From Telopea speciosissima (Eukaryota > Streptophyta > Magnoliopsida > Proteales > Proteaceae): DNA of 64,000 nt. The DNA is taken from NCBI RefSeq assembly GCF_018873765.1, contig NC_057920.1, forward strand, positions 7,763,307-7,827,306, read 5' to 3'. Below the pieces are notes generated by a model. That model worked only from the letters and a program-made list of their open reading frames with translations. It did not search any database and had not been told where the DNA came from. A program made the translations under genes and the position numbers. Positions 11,966 through 23,441 of the stretch are shown here, in pieces (positions within the stretch are counted from its first letter, which is position 1; the number at the start of each line of letters is the position of its first letter).

Positions 11966-13949
11966 TTGAATGTACCAAGACCCCAGAGAAAACCCATTGC
12001 ATTTGGAGTTCAAATCTATAGGTTTTGTCCCCTACGGATGATGCCTAGGCAGCCTGCGGTGATGCAGTACATCATCTGCAAGCATCGTCCACAGAGGCTA
12101 ATTTAGCCCAGTATTGTAATTTCTGCTCTTGGTTCACTCATGCTCGAGCCTAGGGCTCAACCCCAAGTTATTCTAGGTTGCGTATGACCTAATCAACCTA
12201 ACCTAACCTCTAGGATGATTGACCTAAGACCTAATTGGACTCTAAAGTGATGTAGAAACCTTCCAAGCCTTAAACCAAGCCCCAACCAAACAAGCCCTTG
12301 AATCCTTAGCCAAATTATGTGTAACCCCAGCCTCCTCCACATTTCTCCCATTCCTAACACCTGAGAAAAGGAAGAGAACATGGAGAACAAGAAAGGAAGA
12401 GGAAGAAGAAGAAGAGAACTCACCTCTTGTTGTTCCAACCTCCATTGCTGCCTTTCTTGAGCTTATTCTCCATTTCAACTGATTAGGAGCTCATCTTCTA
12501 CCTTGGAGCTCGTGGGAGAGGAGTATATTGATCCATTTCCAGCTTAGAAGTCATCTCTCTTGCTATTCTAGCTAGTTTCTGCTGTAAGCTATCCAATCTT
12601 CTTGAATTCCATTCAATTCCTTATAGATCTTAGATTGTAGTTGCTCAATTACTGTTCAGATCATAGGGCTTCTTGATCTACTGATTATAGACCTTCAATT
12701 GGATGCTAGAAGCACCAATTACTGAGCTCAGTTGATTGATCCCTAGCCCCTTGACCTATCCACCATGAAAGCCCCATCTAAGCACCTTGAAATTTGGGGA
12801 TTTTTTATTGGAAACTCCAATCTATGATTAGACCCTAAGTGGGTTGGGTCCCTATGCTAATTAGTGACCCTAGAAGGCTAGGATATTTGCCCAATTGAAG
12901 CCTTGAAGCTCCCAAGCTTGTAGACCACCCTCAACCCCTGAGTTTTTTTTTCTGAAAAACAGTAAAATTAACTGTTGAGGTCGATGCCTGCGGACGATGG
13001 GTCTATCATCCACAGACACAGTCCGCAAGGACTAAAATGCTGTTGTTTAAGGGTTTGACCTCTGCCCACTATTTAGACCATAACTCTGTCGATACATAAG
13101 CAAACGACACAATCAAAAATGCGTTGTAAACTAAACTTCAAGGTATACATTTCCTATGAAGAAACCTTTGACCCAATCAGAGGGGAAGGCTCTCGAAAGT
13201 GGGTGTAAAGCTGGCTATTGTGCATTGACATCTTTAGTAGAACTGAATTTACTCTGGTGATCTCGTCTACTTCAAGGATATTTAACTAGGGATTGTGAGG
13301 TATTTTAATGACGTTTGTTTAAAAAAAAATATCAACATATTTTAAACATATTAAATTAGGAAAAAAAACCATCGGGAGAGGTCTCACGGGTACGCGTGAG
13401 AATCGGATTTTGGTTAGAATCATCGACTCAAAGAACAAGGTGAGTGGATTAGATACTTGAACTTAATTTCAGAATGTTTCTCTCATTGCTTGTGACTGTC
13501 ATTCATGCATATGTCATGCTTAACATGTTTAAATGCTATATTCACTATGAATGTTAGATGGATTTGAATCCTTATTGAATGCCAAAACAGGTGAAACATG
13601 CTAAGATACCTACCATGTTGAATGCTAGTTGCTTAGGGATTTACAATTATACTTACACTGTTATGTGTAGGATATATGATGTTTAAGAGATGAGTGTGAG
13701 AGGTGGGATCCAAGTGCCATGAGTGGGCGCTGGACTTGAGATCGCTATGAGTTAATCAACGGGTTTGTGACTGAACAACCATGATTTTGGTATCACATCC
13801 GCCGTACCTTTGTATATGTATGTGTAAGCTAGAGGAGGCGAAAGGATAGCCGGGCCGACTATTATTTCGGTAATATGGACTCGACATCTAGCCTATACAT
13901 ATGCATGCACCTTCATTTATTTAGATGCATATGGTTAGGATCATACCTT
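11966..13949. other. Older repeat-like DNA flanking the Sirevirus (left)
   Basis: No gene is seen. The sequence from about 13370 to 13949 has the look of gypsy LTR or long-terminal-repeat-derived DNA, without a coding domain. It is interrupted at 13949 by the Sirevirus and appears to resume at 23442 after the duplicated ACCTT. I could not delimit the host element. Confidence 0.35.
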
Positions 13950-15232
13950 TGTTGGGGTAAAATCCACACATCACCTTGTATGGTTTTGATGATAACAAAT
14001 AAGTTAGTTGTACTAACTTGTGCTAGTATGTATAGAGACTTCATAAGAGTTGAGCATCAAGTAAGGGGGAGCATGTAAGAGCTTGATGCGCCATGACAAA
14101 GAATTCAAGATGTTGAACTAAAGATGTTAAAAACAATAACATATCTCAAGATTTCTATCCAAGACAAGTTCATTAAGCATTTGTCTATTTTTTTGTAAAG
14201 ATGTAATTAAGTCTAAAGTCCTCAAACATTATGTAATGCACACACTCACGCATGCATACATGTAGTAGACCTTAGGAGGTTATTTTAGACCTTTCCTACA
14301 TGGACTTAACCCAAGAAAATGGCCTCATACTTGGACTTAGCCATTTTCAGCAAAATCAGCTGATCCGGCATACCGAATCCCAATCTGACATGCTGAATCC
14401 ATTTTGACCTGCATATTTGCAATCTCAGGGTTTGCTCACAGAGAGCAACTGGAATGTGCTGAATCTGATCTGGGATACCAAATTGCAAATCCGGCATACC
14501 GAATCAGATCCAGCATACCGAATTGCAATATGACTGTTGGGATTTAACCATTAGTCAACGGATAGATTCCATGATCCGGCATACCCAATTGGGAACCGGC
14601 ATACCAGATTAGGATAGAATTATGTCCTAAATTAGCAATGAACCTTAGATGCTTTGAGCACCTTTGCCTATAAATAGGTATGCTCATTTGGACTAATCAC
14701 AATCAATTAAGGCTAATCAAAAGCATCAAAAAGGCATTCGAACTTGATCATTCAAAGTATTGAAGCATTCATTCATCAAGGCAATCAAGTTTACTTCCCA
14801 CTCTAGCTAATTATATTCACTTAGCATTAAAGCTCCAAAGTGGAAGTTAGCTACACATTCACTAAGGTTGAGGTAATCCTTATTTAGTAAACGTTTCATT
14901 ATTATATGTTGTATGTCATCTTGCTCGAAATCAAGAGTAGTTAATTGTGTTGAGTCCTCTTACTCGTTAATCAAGAGTAGTTGGTAGTGTGAGTCCTCTT
15001 GCTCCTAATCAAGAGTTGTACGAGTTCTCTTGCTCATTCTCAAGATTCTTATTAATGGAATTCTCTCTAAGGTGAGAGGAGTGGACTTAGGCATAATTGG
15101 TCGAACCACTATAAAACAAATGTGTCACTTTTGCAATTTACTTACTTAGTTTTGTTAATTGTTTTATTTTTGCACTATTTCTTTTAATTTTCACTAGTTT
15201 CACCTATTCACCCCCCTCTAGGTGAATTTACA
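13950..15232 (+). repeat. 5' LTR of the Sirevirus
   Basis: The LTR is 1283 bp, starts TGTTGGGGTAAAATCC and ends AATTTACA. It includes a cluster of CGGCATACCGAAT-type palindromic motifs (about 14355-14615) and a TATA box, CCTATAAATAGG, at 14667-14678. These mark the U3 enhancer-like region and the likely transcription start. Confidence 0.92.
14355..14678 (+). promoter_or_regulatory. LTR U3 palindromic motif cluster and TATA box
   Basis: About eight perfect or degenerate copies of a half-palindrome core (GATTCGG / CCGAATC around CATA) lie within about 260 bases. The TATA box CCTATAAATAGG follows some 55 bases later. Clustered palindromic repeats in LTRs are a reported hallmark of Sireviruses, so this is probably the element's own promoter. 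Activity today is not implied. Confidence 0.65.
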
Positions 15233-15289
15233 TTTGGTAGCAAAGCGGGAGCTCAAGACCGTGATTGTTTTAATCCAACTAAGAGTTTA

Positions 15290-17110
15290 AGACCATGGGA
15301 TCCTCTGTCAATCGCAAGGTTGAAGGATATAACATTATCCGACCTCCCTTCTTTGAAGGTGAAGGATTCTCCTATTGGAAGAATCGCTTCAAGAACTTTG
15401 TTTGTGCTAACAATACCGATGCTTGGGAAGTAATCGAAAATGGACCTAATAGCATAGACAAATCCAAAGAAGAGTGGACTCCAACTGATAAGGCAAAAGT
15501 CCAACTTAAGTATGTGGCTATAAGTTACATACAGTGTGCTTTGGGAGAAAAGGAGTATAATAGAACATGCATGTGTGACTCTGCTAAGGAGATGTTTGAC
15601 AAGTACCTATGAAGGTATGTCTGAAGTCAAACAATCTAAAATCGATATGCTTGTAAACGAGTATGAACTGTTTAAAATGAAAAATGATGAAGATATCTAT
15701 GCAATGTTTACTCGTTTTATTAATATTGTGAACAAGCTGAAGGGTTTAGGGAAAGTCTACTCTAATGGAGAAAATGTCCGAAAGATTTTAAGATCCCTTT
15801 CAAAAAAGTGGATACCTAAGACTACAGCAATCAAAGAGTCCAAAGACATAGACAAGCTGAGTCTAGATGAGCTTTTGGGATCTCTACAAACTCATGAAAT
15901 GGAGCTCAAACTGGACACCAAGGAAGATGAGGCTAAGGAACCAAAGAAGAAAGTTGTGGCCTTCAAGTCCTATGAAATAAGTGACGATGAAGAAGAACTT
16001 TCGGAGGACGAAATTGCATATCTTACCAAAAAGTTCTCAAGGTTCCTAAAGAATAAAGGTAAGACCTCATTTAACAAAAGGAGGTTCTCAAAAGATCAGA
16101 AAGGTAAGAGTCTTTCAAAAGATACCACTGACTCCTCTTCCAAAGATATCGTTTGTTATGAGTGTAGAAAAATATGATATTTTAGGGAAGATTGTCCCAA
16201 AATGAAGAAGTATAAAAAGACCTACAAAGCCGAACACACTCTTGATTCAAGCGATGAAGAAGAAGATGATGAAGTATCTCAAGATGAAGAAGAACAAACC
16301 AATCTCGCACTCATGGCTACTGAAGACGAGGAATCTCAAAATGAGGTAACCCCCACTTCTCCATCTCATAAAGATAAAGATTTTTTAGAGTTAGAAGAGG
16401 CTTTTGAAGATCTCTATCAAAATAGTTTGGAACTAGCAACCACAAAAAAGAATCTCTTGAAAGAGATCAACACCCTTAAAGACCAAAACACATCTCTAAC
16501 TTCTCAAGTGAACATCTTGGAAGAAGAAAAGGAGAAGTTGTGTAAAGCCCTAGAGTCATTCATAAATGGTAAGAAAACACTTGATATTCTATTTGGAAAT
16601 GCCTCCAAAACACCTTTCAACAAAGAAGGGTAGACTATGATGTGAACAAAAGTTCAAATCAAAACAAAGAGGCAAGTTCAAGTAAAATAATAAGTAAGAA
16701 AATAAAGAAAAAATATTGTAATTATTGCAAAAAGAGAGGACACTCTATTGAGGAATGTTACACTAGAAAGAAAAATTCTCAATCCAAGAACACCAACCTC
16801 AATAGGAAGACCTCAATAATCCCTCAAGTGATCATATGTAACAATTGCAATAAGAAAGGACATACCATTTGGGAATGTCGTCATATGAACAAATCTTTTC
16901 AGTATCCCAGAAGACCTTATAATGGTCAAAATAGGAGAAGTTATCCTAATTTGCAAAAACCATTTAGAACTCCACCAAAGGTACAAAGACCACCTAAGAA
17001 CCAAGGACCTTATAAAGCACCTCAAAGTCAAAGACCTTGGAAACCACAATCATACACACATTGGTATGGCAATAACCATAAGGGGAATGGTAACCAAATG
17101 GTTTGAAGGC
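15290..17110 (+). pseudogene. Sirevirus gag region (fossil)
   Basis: This region carries a UBN2-type copia gag core near its start, a highly charged Glu/Asp-rich middle, and several CCHC-type knuckles (for example YCNYCKKRGHSIEEC and ICNNCNKKGHTIWEC). The long basic, Pro/Arg/Gln-rich tail is typical of Sirevirus gag. It is broken. Confidence 0.85.
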
Positions 17111-17149
17111 CAAGAGAAATGTATGATACTAACAATAACGGACCCAATT

Positions 17150-18650
17150 CTCAATGGGGACCAAAATTTTATTAAACATTTCTTGTTTTGTAGAGCAACA
17201 TGGAATGATACATTGACAGTGGCTGCTCAAAACATATGACTTCCAACCCAAAGTCATTTTTTGAGCTCATGAAGCAAAAAAGAGGATGGGTTTCCTTTGG
17301 AGACAACAACAAAGGTAGAATTATCGGAAATGGATCGATCAAGTTTGGAGGTACAGTGATTTCTAACGTTAGTCTAGTTGATAATCTCAAGTACAATTTA
17401 CTTAGTATAAGTCAACTATGCAACATTGGATATTATGTAAATTTTAATGCCTCTAAATGTGAGACTAAGGATTCAGATGATAATGTGATTCTTGAGGGTT
17501 GTAGGAAGAATAATGTGTACACTTGCATATTTAGTGTTAATTCTGTTAATGCATGCCTTATTTCTAAATTTGATGATGCTATATTATGGCATAGGAAGTT
17601 GGAACACATTAATTCTAAAACTATTAGATCCCTATCCTCTAAAAATTTGGTGAGAAACCTACCTAAGTTGAACTTTGATAAGCAACACACTTGTAGAGCA
17701 TGTCAAAGAAGTAAACTTACAAAGATATCTCATAAGACTATAAATTATGTTGCTACTTCAAGACCTTTGCGACTACTTCACCTTGATTTGTTTGGACCTA
17801 TCTAAACCACAAGCCTAGGAGGTAAGAAGTATACATTTGTAATTGTAGATGACTACTCCCATTTCACCTGGACTCTCTTTCTCAAGCATAAAAATGATGT
17901 TTTTGAAGAGTTTGTGTCTCTTTGTAAGAGAGTACAAAATCAGAAGGATTACATGATTACTTCTATAAAAAATGATCATGGCGACAATATAGAAGAATTT
18001 GGAGAGTTTTGTCTAAAACAAGGTATAACACATAATTTTTCGGCTCCTAGAACATCACAATCTAATGGTGTGGTTGAAAGACAAAATAGAACTATCCAAG
18101 AAACGGTTAGGACAATGCTCAATGAGTACTCCTTGCCTAAGTATCTTTGGGCCGAAGCTATTCACACGGCGTGTTATGTGTTGAACCGTGTTTTGATAAG
18201 ACCTATTTTATTGAAAACTCCTTATGAACTATTTCATAACAAATTGCCTAAAGTTGATTATTTCAAAGTATTTGATTGTGCTTGTTTCATTCTTAATACT
18301 AAGGACAACTTAGGAAAATTTGATGAAAAAGCTGATGATGGTATTTTTCTAGGCTACTCCACAAATAGTAGAGCATATAGAGTATTTAATAAAAGAATAC
18401 TAGTTGTAGAAGAGTCTATAAATGTTAGGTTTGATGAATCTATGGCAAAAGAAAAATATAAAGACCTAGAAGAAGATGATGAGGATGAAGTATTTGAAAT
18501 TAGGAAGAGAGTTGAAAAAGTTGCTCTAGATGAACCTAATGATCAAGTACATCAACTTCCTAAAGAAATTAGAACTATTAAAAACCACCCTCTTGACCTT
18601 GTCATTGGAAACCTTGATAAAGGTATACAAACTAGGAGTAAAATCTAAAA
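17150..18650 (+). pseudogene. Sirevirus protease/integrase region (fossil)
   Basis: The region shows the copia pre-integrase zinc-binding segment (LWHRKLEHIN and CRACQRSK) and the integrase core with SNGVVERQNRTIQE-type catalytic-region sequence. It ends in the C-terminal integrase domain with the LGYSTNSRAYRVFN motif. Order and sequence identify Ty1/copia. It is broken. Confidence 0.85.
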
Positions 18651-20210
18651 TGTTTATTCCAATGTGGCTTTCATTTCTACCATCGAACCCAAGAATATTA
18701 AAGAAGCACTTTTGGATAGTAATTGGATAATTGCTATGCAAGAAGAGCTCAATCAATTTGAAAGGAATCAAGTTTGGGACTTAGTGCCAAGACCATATAA
18801 CACCAAAATTATTGGAACCAGATGGGTATTTAGAAATAAACTTGATGAAGATGGTAATATTACTAGAAACAAGGCTAGACTGGTTGCCCAAGGCTATAAC
18901 CAACATGAAGGTATTGACTTTGATGAGACATATGCACCTGTAGCAAGACTAGAATCTATTAGAATGTTACTTGCGTTTGCTTGTCATAAGAATTTCAGGT
19001 TACATCAAATGGACGTGAAGAGCGCATTTTTAAATGGCTTCATCAATGAAGAAGTACACGTCATTCAAGCACCTAGATTCGAAGACCCAAAGCATCCTGA
19101 CCATGTCTACAAGTTGAAGAAGGCTCTCTATGGCTTGAAACAAGCTCCAAGAGCATGGTACGACAGGCTGAGTAAGTTCCTGATTGATGATGGTTTTACT
19201 ATGGGTAAGATAGATACTACTCTCTTTGTGAAACATAGAAATAAAGACTTAATTCTAGTTCAAATATATGTAGATGACATCATTTTTGGCTCTACCAATG
19301 AATCTCTATGTCTTGACTTTAGTAAGAGTATGAGTAGTGAATTTGAAATGAGTCTTATGGGTGAATTGAATTTCTTTTTAGGACTTTAAATAAAACAGAC
19401 CCCAAATGGGATTTTCATTAGTCAAACTAAGTATCTTAAAGAATTATTAAAGAAGTTTGACATCAATGGACAGAAGTCATCCAGTACTCCAATGAGTACA
19501 TCTGTAACTCTGTTTAAGGATGAAGATGGAATCCCAGTTGACCTAACTAAGTATAGAAGCATGATAGGTAGCTTACTCTACCTAACGACTAGTAGACCAG
19601 ACATTATGTTTAGTGTCTGTGCTTGTGCTAGGTTTCAAGCCCAACCTATGCAATCCCATTGAGTACTGTAAAGAGAATCTTTAAGTACTTAAAAGGAACT
19701 CCAAGCATTGGCTTATGGTACCATATGGACAATGACTTTGACCTTATTAGCTTCTCTGACGCCGACTTTGTCGGGTGTCATGTTGATCGGAAAAGTACAA
19801 GTGGTACTTGTCATTTTCTTAGATTATGCTTAGTTTCGTGGTTTAGTAAGAAGCAAAATTTAGTTGCTCTATCTACCACCGAAGCTGAATACATCACCGC
19901 TGGACAATGTGGTGCACAAGTGTTATGGATGAGGCAAACTCTCCAAGATTATGGGGTTAAGTTTGACACTTCCTCAATCTAATGTGATAACACCAGTGCT
20001 ATTAATCTCAGTAAAAATCTGATTTTACACTCTCGAGCTAAACATATTGATATCCGTCATCACTTCTTACGTGATACTGCTCAAAGAGGTGAAATTCGTC
20101 TTGGTTATATTGAGACCGAGAAGCAACTTGTGGACATCTTCACCAACCCTTTGAGTGAAGAGAGGTTCTGCTCTCTTAGAAGAGACCTAGGGTTATGCAA
20201 TCCCTTTGAA
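18650..20210 (+). pseudogene. Sirevirus reverse transcriptase/RNase H region (fossil)
   Basis: Typical copia RT blocks are visible: NQVWDLVPRP, a GTRWVFRNKLDEDG segment, HQMDVKSAFLNG, LYGLKQAPRAW and the YVDD catalytic box. RNase H sequence with SDADFVGC and AEYITAGQC follows. It is broken but well preserved. Confidence 0.9.
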
Positions 20211-20276
20211 TAAAGTTTGTTTGTACATGTATTGTTTTGCTTGAAAATGATTTCTCTGAAATTTGTTGCTGAAACA

Positions 20277-20635
20277 GCCGATTCGGCATACCGTTTCCAA
20301 ATTCGGCATACCGAATCACACACAGTGGCTATTTACTTTCAGATGCAATTGTACTGTTTTATCGGATTCGGCATACCGAATCAGTTTAAATTTTTAGCCG
20401 TTTGCAGGCGTTGGCCAGGAAACGGTATATCGGATCTTGATTCGACATACCGAATCAGGTCCAGTGACTATTTTCTAGCCGTTGGAAGACTTTTTTGTGC
20501 CTATATATACCCCACTTTTTCACCTCTCGTGGCATTACTTTTCACTATTCATCTATCATTAACCCCAAGCAAGAGTGATTTATTCAATTACTCATATTTC
20601 CACACTCTCTCTCATATTTCTCACAATTATTCAAT
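20277..20635 (+). promoter_or_regulatory. Internal palindrome array and TATA box before envelope-like ORF
   Basis: Between RNase H and the envelope-like ORF, about five copies of the GATTCGGCATACCGAATC-type palindrome lie at 20279-20457. A TATA box, CTATATATAC, is at 20501-20510, and a 120-base leader runs to the ATG at 20636. The LTR has the same motif type, the same order and similar spacing to its own TATA box. I infer a second, internal promoter for the downstream ORF. Sequence alone cannot prove transcription. Confidence 0.5.
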
Positions 20636-21928
20636 ATGAGTCAAAGAGGAAAAGCACCTATGACCGGAGAAGAACCCACCTCCAAGCATGGACGACGAGG
20701 AGGAGGACGTTTTACTCTTATTCGGGGCGCTTCTTCTCGATCTCAAGGAGCTTCTCATCAAGAAAATCTACCCGTTCAACATTTTCCATCTCAAGAGTTT
20801 GTTGAAACTTGGCCTTTGTTCGCCTTAAGAAAAATTGAAGAAAGCCGTTTCGTTGACACCGCCTCCTTCGAAGGTATTCATCTCCAAGACTTGTTTGAAG
20901 CACTAGGATGGGCATCTCTTCTTCACCCTCCGGAAATTTGCTACCCCACCCTCGTCCGCTACTTTTACAACAATTTTTGATTTAGTGGCATGGCCGAAGA
21001 TTTAAAGCTTACTTCTTTTGTCAATGGCGTCACCATTGAACTCTCTCTCGATGATCTTGCATCCTTGCTTCAAATTCCCAATACCGGCCCTTGCATTTAT
21101 TGGAATCCAAAATACTCCAACTTCGGTGATATAGTGAATCATGAAGATATCTACTCCAACATCCTCACCGAATATCAAGCAAATGAGACTTCCGTTCCGA
21201 TCGGGTGCCTCAAGATGATTCCACATATAGTCTCCTATATCATTCAACATAACTTTATTCCAAGAGGAGGAGACCGAAGCAAGTACTTGACCCCTCAAGC
21301 GTATCTTACTTATTGCGTTGTCACCGGTACTCGTACTTGTCTTCCTTATTTCATAATGAGGTACATGGAGCACCTTGCCAAGCCATCTCGGAAGAATAAT
21401 CTACCTTATGGCCGTCTTCTCACTCATATCTTCGTTCACTTCAATATTGATCTCTCTTATGAAGTTCAATCATCCAAAACTTCTCAACCCATTTCTCGAA
21501 TTTCATTTCATAATCTCGATATTCCGGATCCTCTTGCGAAATCAGGCGATGAAGAAGTTGTTCCACCGAGACGTCAACCACGTCAACAACGCTTTGTACC
21601 AGATGCTTATCAAGATTGGATCTCCAACATTGATGAGTATATGGATGAAGCAAACACTCGGTTGGTGGAGCTTGAAATGGGACAACAACATCTCCAAGAG
21701 GATGTTTCTACCCTCCATCAAGAAATGAAGAGCGGCTTTGCATCTCTCAATTCGGCTTTTCATTCTTTGGCTCTCAATCTTGGACACTTGCCATTTGATA
21801 CACCGGCGGCTACTCCTCAAGCCGGCACTTCTCATGGCGTTGCACCTCAAGGAGTTATTCCCTCTATCCCTCCATTTATGGGAATGACTTCTCAAGATCC
21901 TCTTGATCCAACTGCTCTTATGGTGTAA
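20636..21928 (+). pseudogene. Sirevirus envelope-like (putative plant transposon protein) ORF (fossil)
   Basis: This is a third coding region between pol and the 3' LTR, beginning MSQRGKAPM. A basic N-terminal part is followed by a domain resembling the 'putative plant transposon protein' of Sireviruses and some gypsy elements. Its C-terminal part has a heptad-like, probably coiled-coil stretch and a Pro/Gly/Ser-rich tail. Envelope function is a historical label and is unproven. It is lightly damaged. Confidence 0.7.
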
Positions 21929-21957
21929 TTTTGTTTATCCTCCCTACATTCTTTTTG

Positions 21958-22157
21958 ATAATGCCAAAGGGGGAGACAAATTGGGATTTGAATTTGAATT
22001 TGTATTTATGTTTTGACTATGCTAATGCTATGTAACCTTTTCAATTAATCAATGCAAGTCTATCATTAATGCAAATTGTGTGTGTCTTGATATTATCTTG
22101 ATATTGTCTTTTAATATTTGGTACTAAGTTATTTGTCATCATCAAAAAGGGGGAGAT
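21958..22157 (+). other. Polypurine tract region of the Sirevirus
   Basis: AAAGGGGGAGA occurs at about 21965 and AAAAAGGGGGAGA at about 22144-22156, the second directly before the 3' LTR start TGTTGGGG. Repeated polypurine tracts upstream of the 3' LTR are usual for Sireviruses, where they prime plus-strand synthesis. Confidence 0.8.
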
Positions 22158-23441
22158 TGTTGGGGTTAAAATCCACACATCACCTTGTATGATTTTGATG
22201 ATAACAAATAAATTAGTTGTACTAACTTGTGCTAGTATGTATAGAGACTTCATAAGAGTTGAGCATCAAGTAAGGGGGAGCATGTAAGAGCTTGATGCGC
22301 CATGACAAAGAATTCAAGATGTTGAACTAAAGATGTTAAAAATAATAACATATCTGAAGACTTCTATTCAAGACAAGTTCATTAAGCATTTGTCTATTTT
22401 TTTGTAAAGATATAATTAAGTCTAAAGTCCTCAAACATTATGTAATGCACACACTCACGCATGCATACATGCAGTAGACCTTAGGAGGTTATTTTAGACC
22501 TTTCCTACATAGACTGAACCAAGAAAATGGCCCCATACTTGGACTTAGCCATTTTCAGCAAAATCAGCTGATCCGGCATACCAAATCCAAATCCGGCATG
22601 TCGAATCCATTTTGACCTGCATATTTGCAGTCTCAGGGTTTGCTCACAGAGAGCAATCGGAATGTGCCGAATCTGATCTGGCATACCAAATTGCAAATCC
22701 GGCATACCGAATCAGATCCAGCATACCGAATTGCAATATGACTATTGGGATTTAACCGTTAGTTAACGGATAGATTCCATGATCCGGCATACCAAATTGG
22801 GGAACGGCATACCGGATTGAGATAGAATTATGTCCTAAATTAGCAATGAACCTTAGATGCTTTGAGCACCTTTGCCTATAAATAGGTAAGCTCATTTGGA
22901 CTAATCACAATCAATTAAGGCTAATCAAAAGCATCAAAAAGGCATTCGAACTTGATCATTCAAAGTATTGAAGCATTCATTCATCAAGGCATTCAAGTTC
23001 ACTTCCCACTCTAGCTAATTATATTCACTTAGCATTAAAGCTCTAAAGTGGAAGTTAGCTACACATTCACTAAGGTTGAGGTAATCCTTCCTTAGTAAAC
23101 TTTTCATTATTATATGTTGTGAGTCCTCTTGCTCGAAATCAAGAGTAGTTAATTGTGTTGAGTCCTCGTACTCGTTAATCAAGAGTAGTTGGTAGTGTGA
23201 GTCCTCTTGCTCCTAATCAAGAGTTGTACGAGTTCTCTTGCTCATTCTCAAGATTCTTATTAGTGAAATTCTCTCTAAGGTGAAAGGAGTGGACGTAGGC
23301 ATAATTGGTCGAACCACTATAAAACGATTGTGTCACTTTTGCAATTTACTTGCTTAGTTTTGTTAATTGTTTAATTCTTGCACTATTTCTTTTAATTTTC
23401 GCTAGCTTCACCTATTCACCCCCCCTCTAGGTGAATTTACA
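22158..23441 (+). repeat. 3' LTR of the Sirevirus
   Basis: The LTR is 1284 bp, starts TGTTGGGGTTAAAATCC and ends AATTTACA. It carries the same palindromic motif cluster (about 22565-22825) and TATA box as the 5' LTR. About 4% of sites differ from the 5' copy, counted by eye. Confidence 0.92.

Larger units (their letters stand above)
13950..23441 (+). mobile_element. Sirevirus-type Ty1/copia retrotransposon with envelope-like ORF (fossil)
   Basis: This is the best preserved element of the window, 9.5 kb long. LTRs are 13950-15232 and 22158-23441, flanked by the exact 5-bp target duplication ACCTT (13945-13949 and 23442-23446). A degenerate primer-binding site follows at about 15233. The order is gag (about 15290-17110), protease and integrase (about 17150-18650), reverse transcriptase and RNase H (about 18650-20210), envelope-like ORF (about 20630-21930), then polypurine tract. 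Copia domain order, gag knuckles, the envelope-like ORF and AAAGGGGGAGA tracts are Sirevirus traits. By eye the LTRs differ at about 50-60 sites (about 4%), suggesting insertion one to a few million years ago. It is structurally whole but broken by roughly half a dozen interruptions. Confidence 0.9.
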
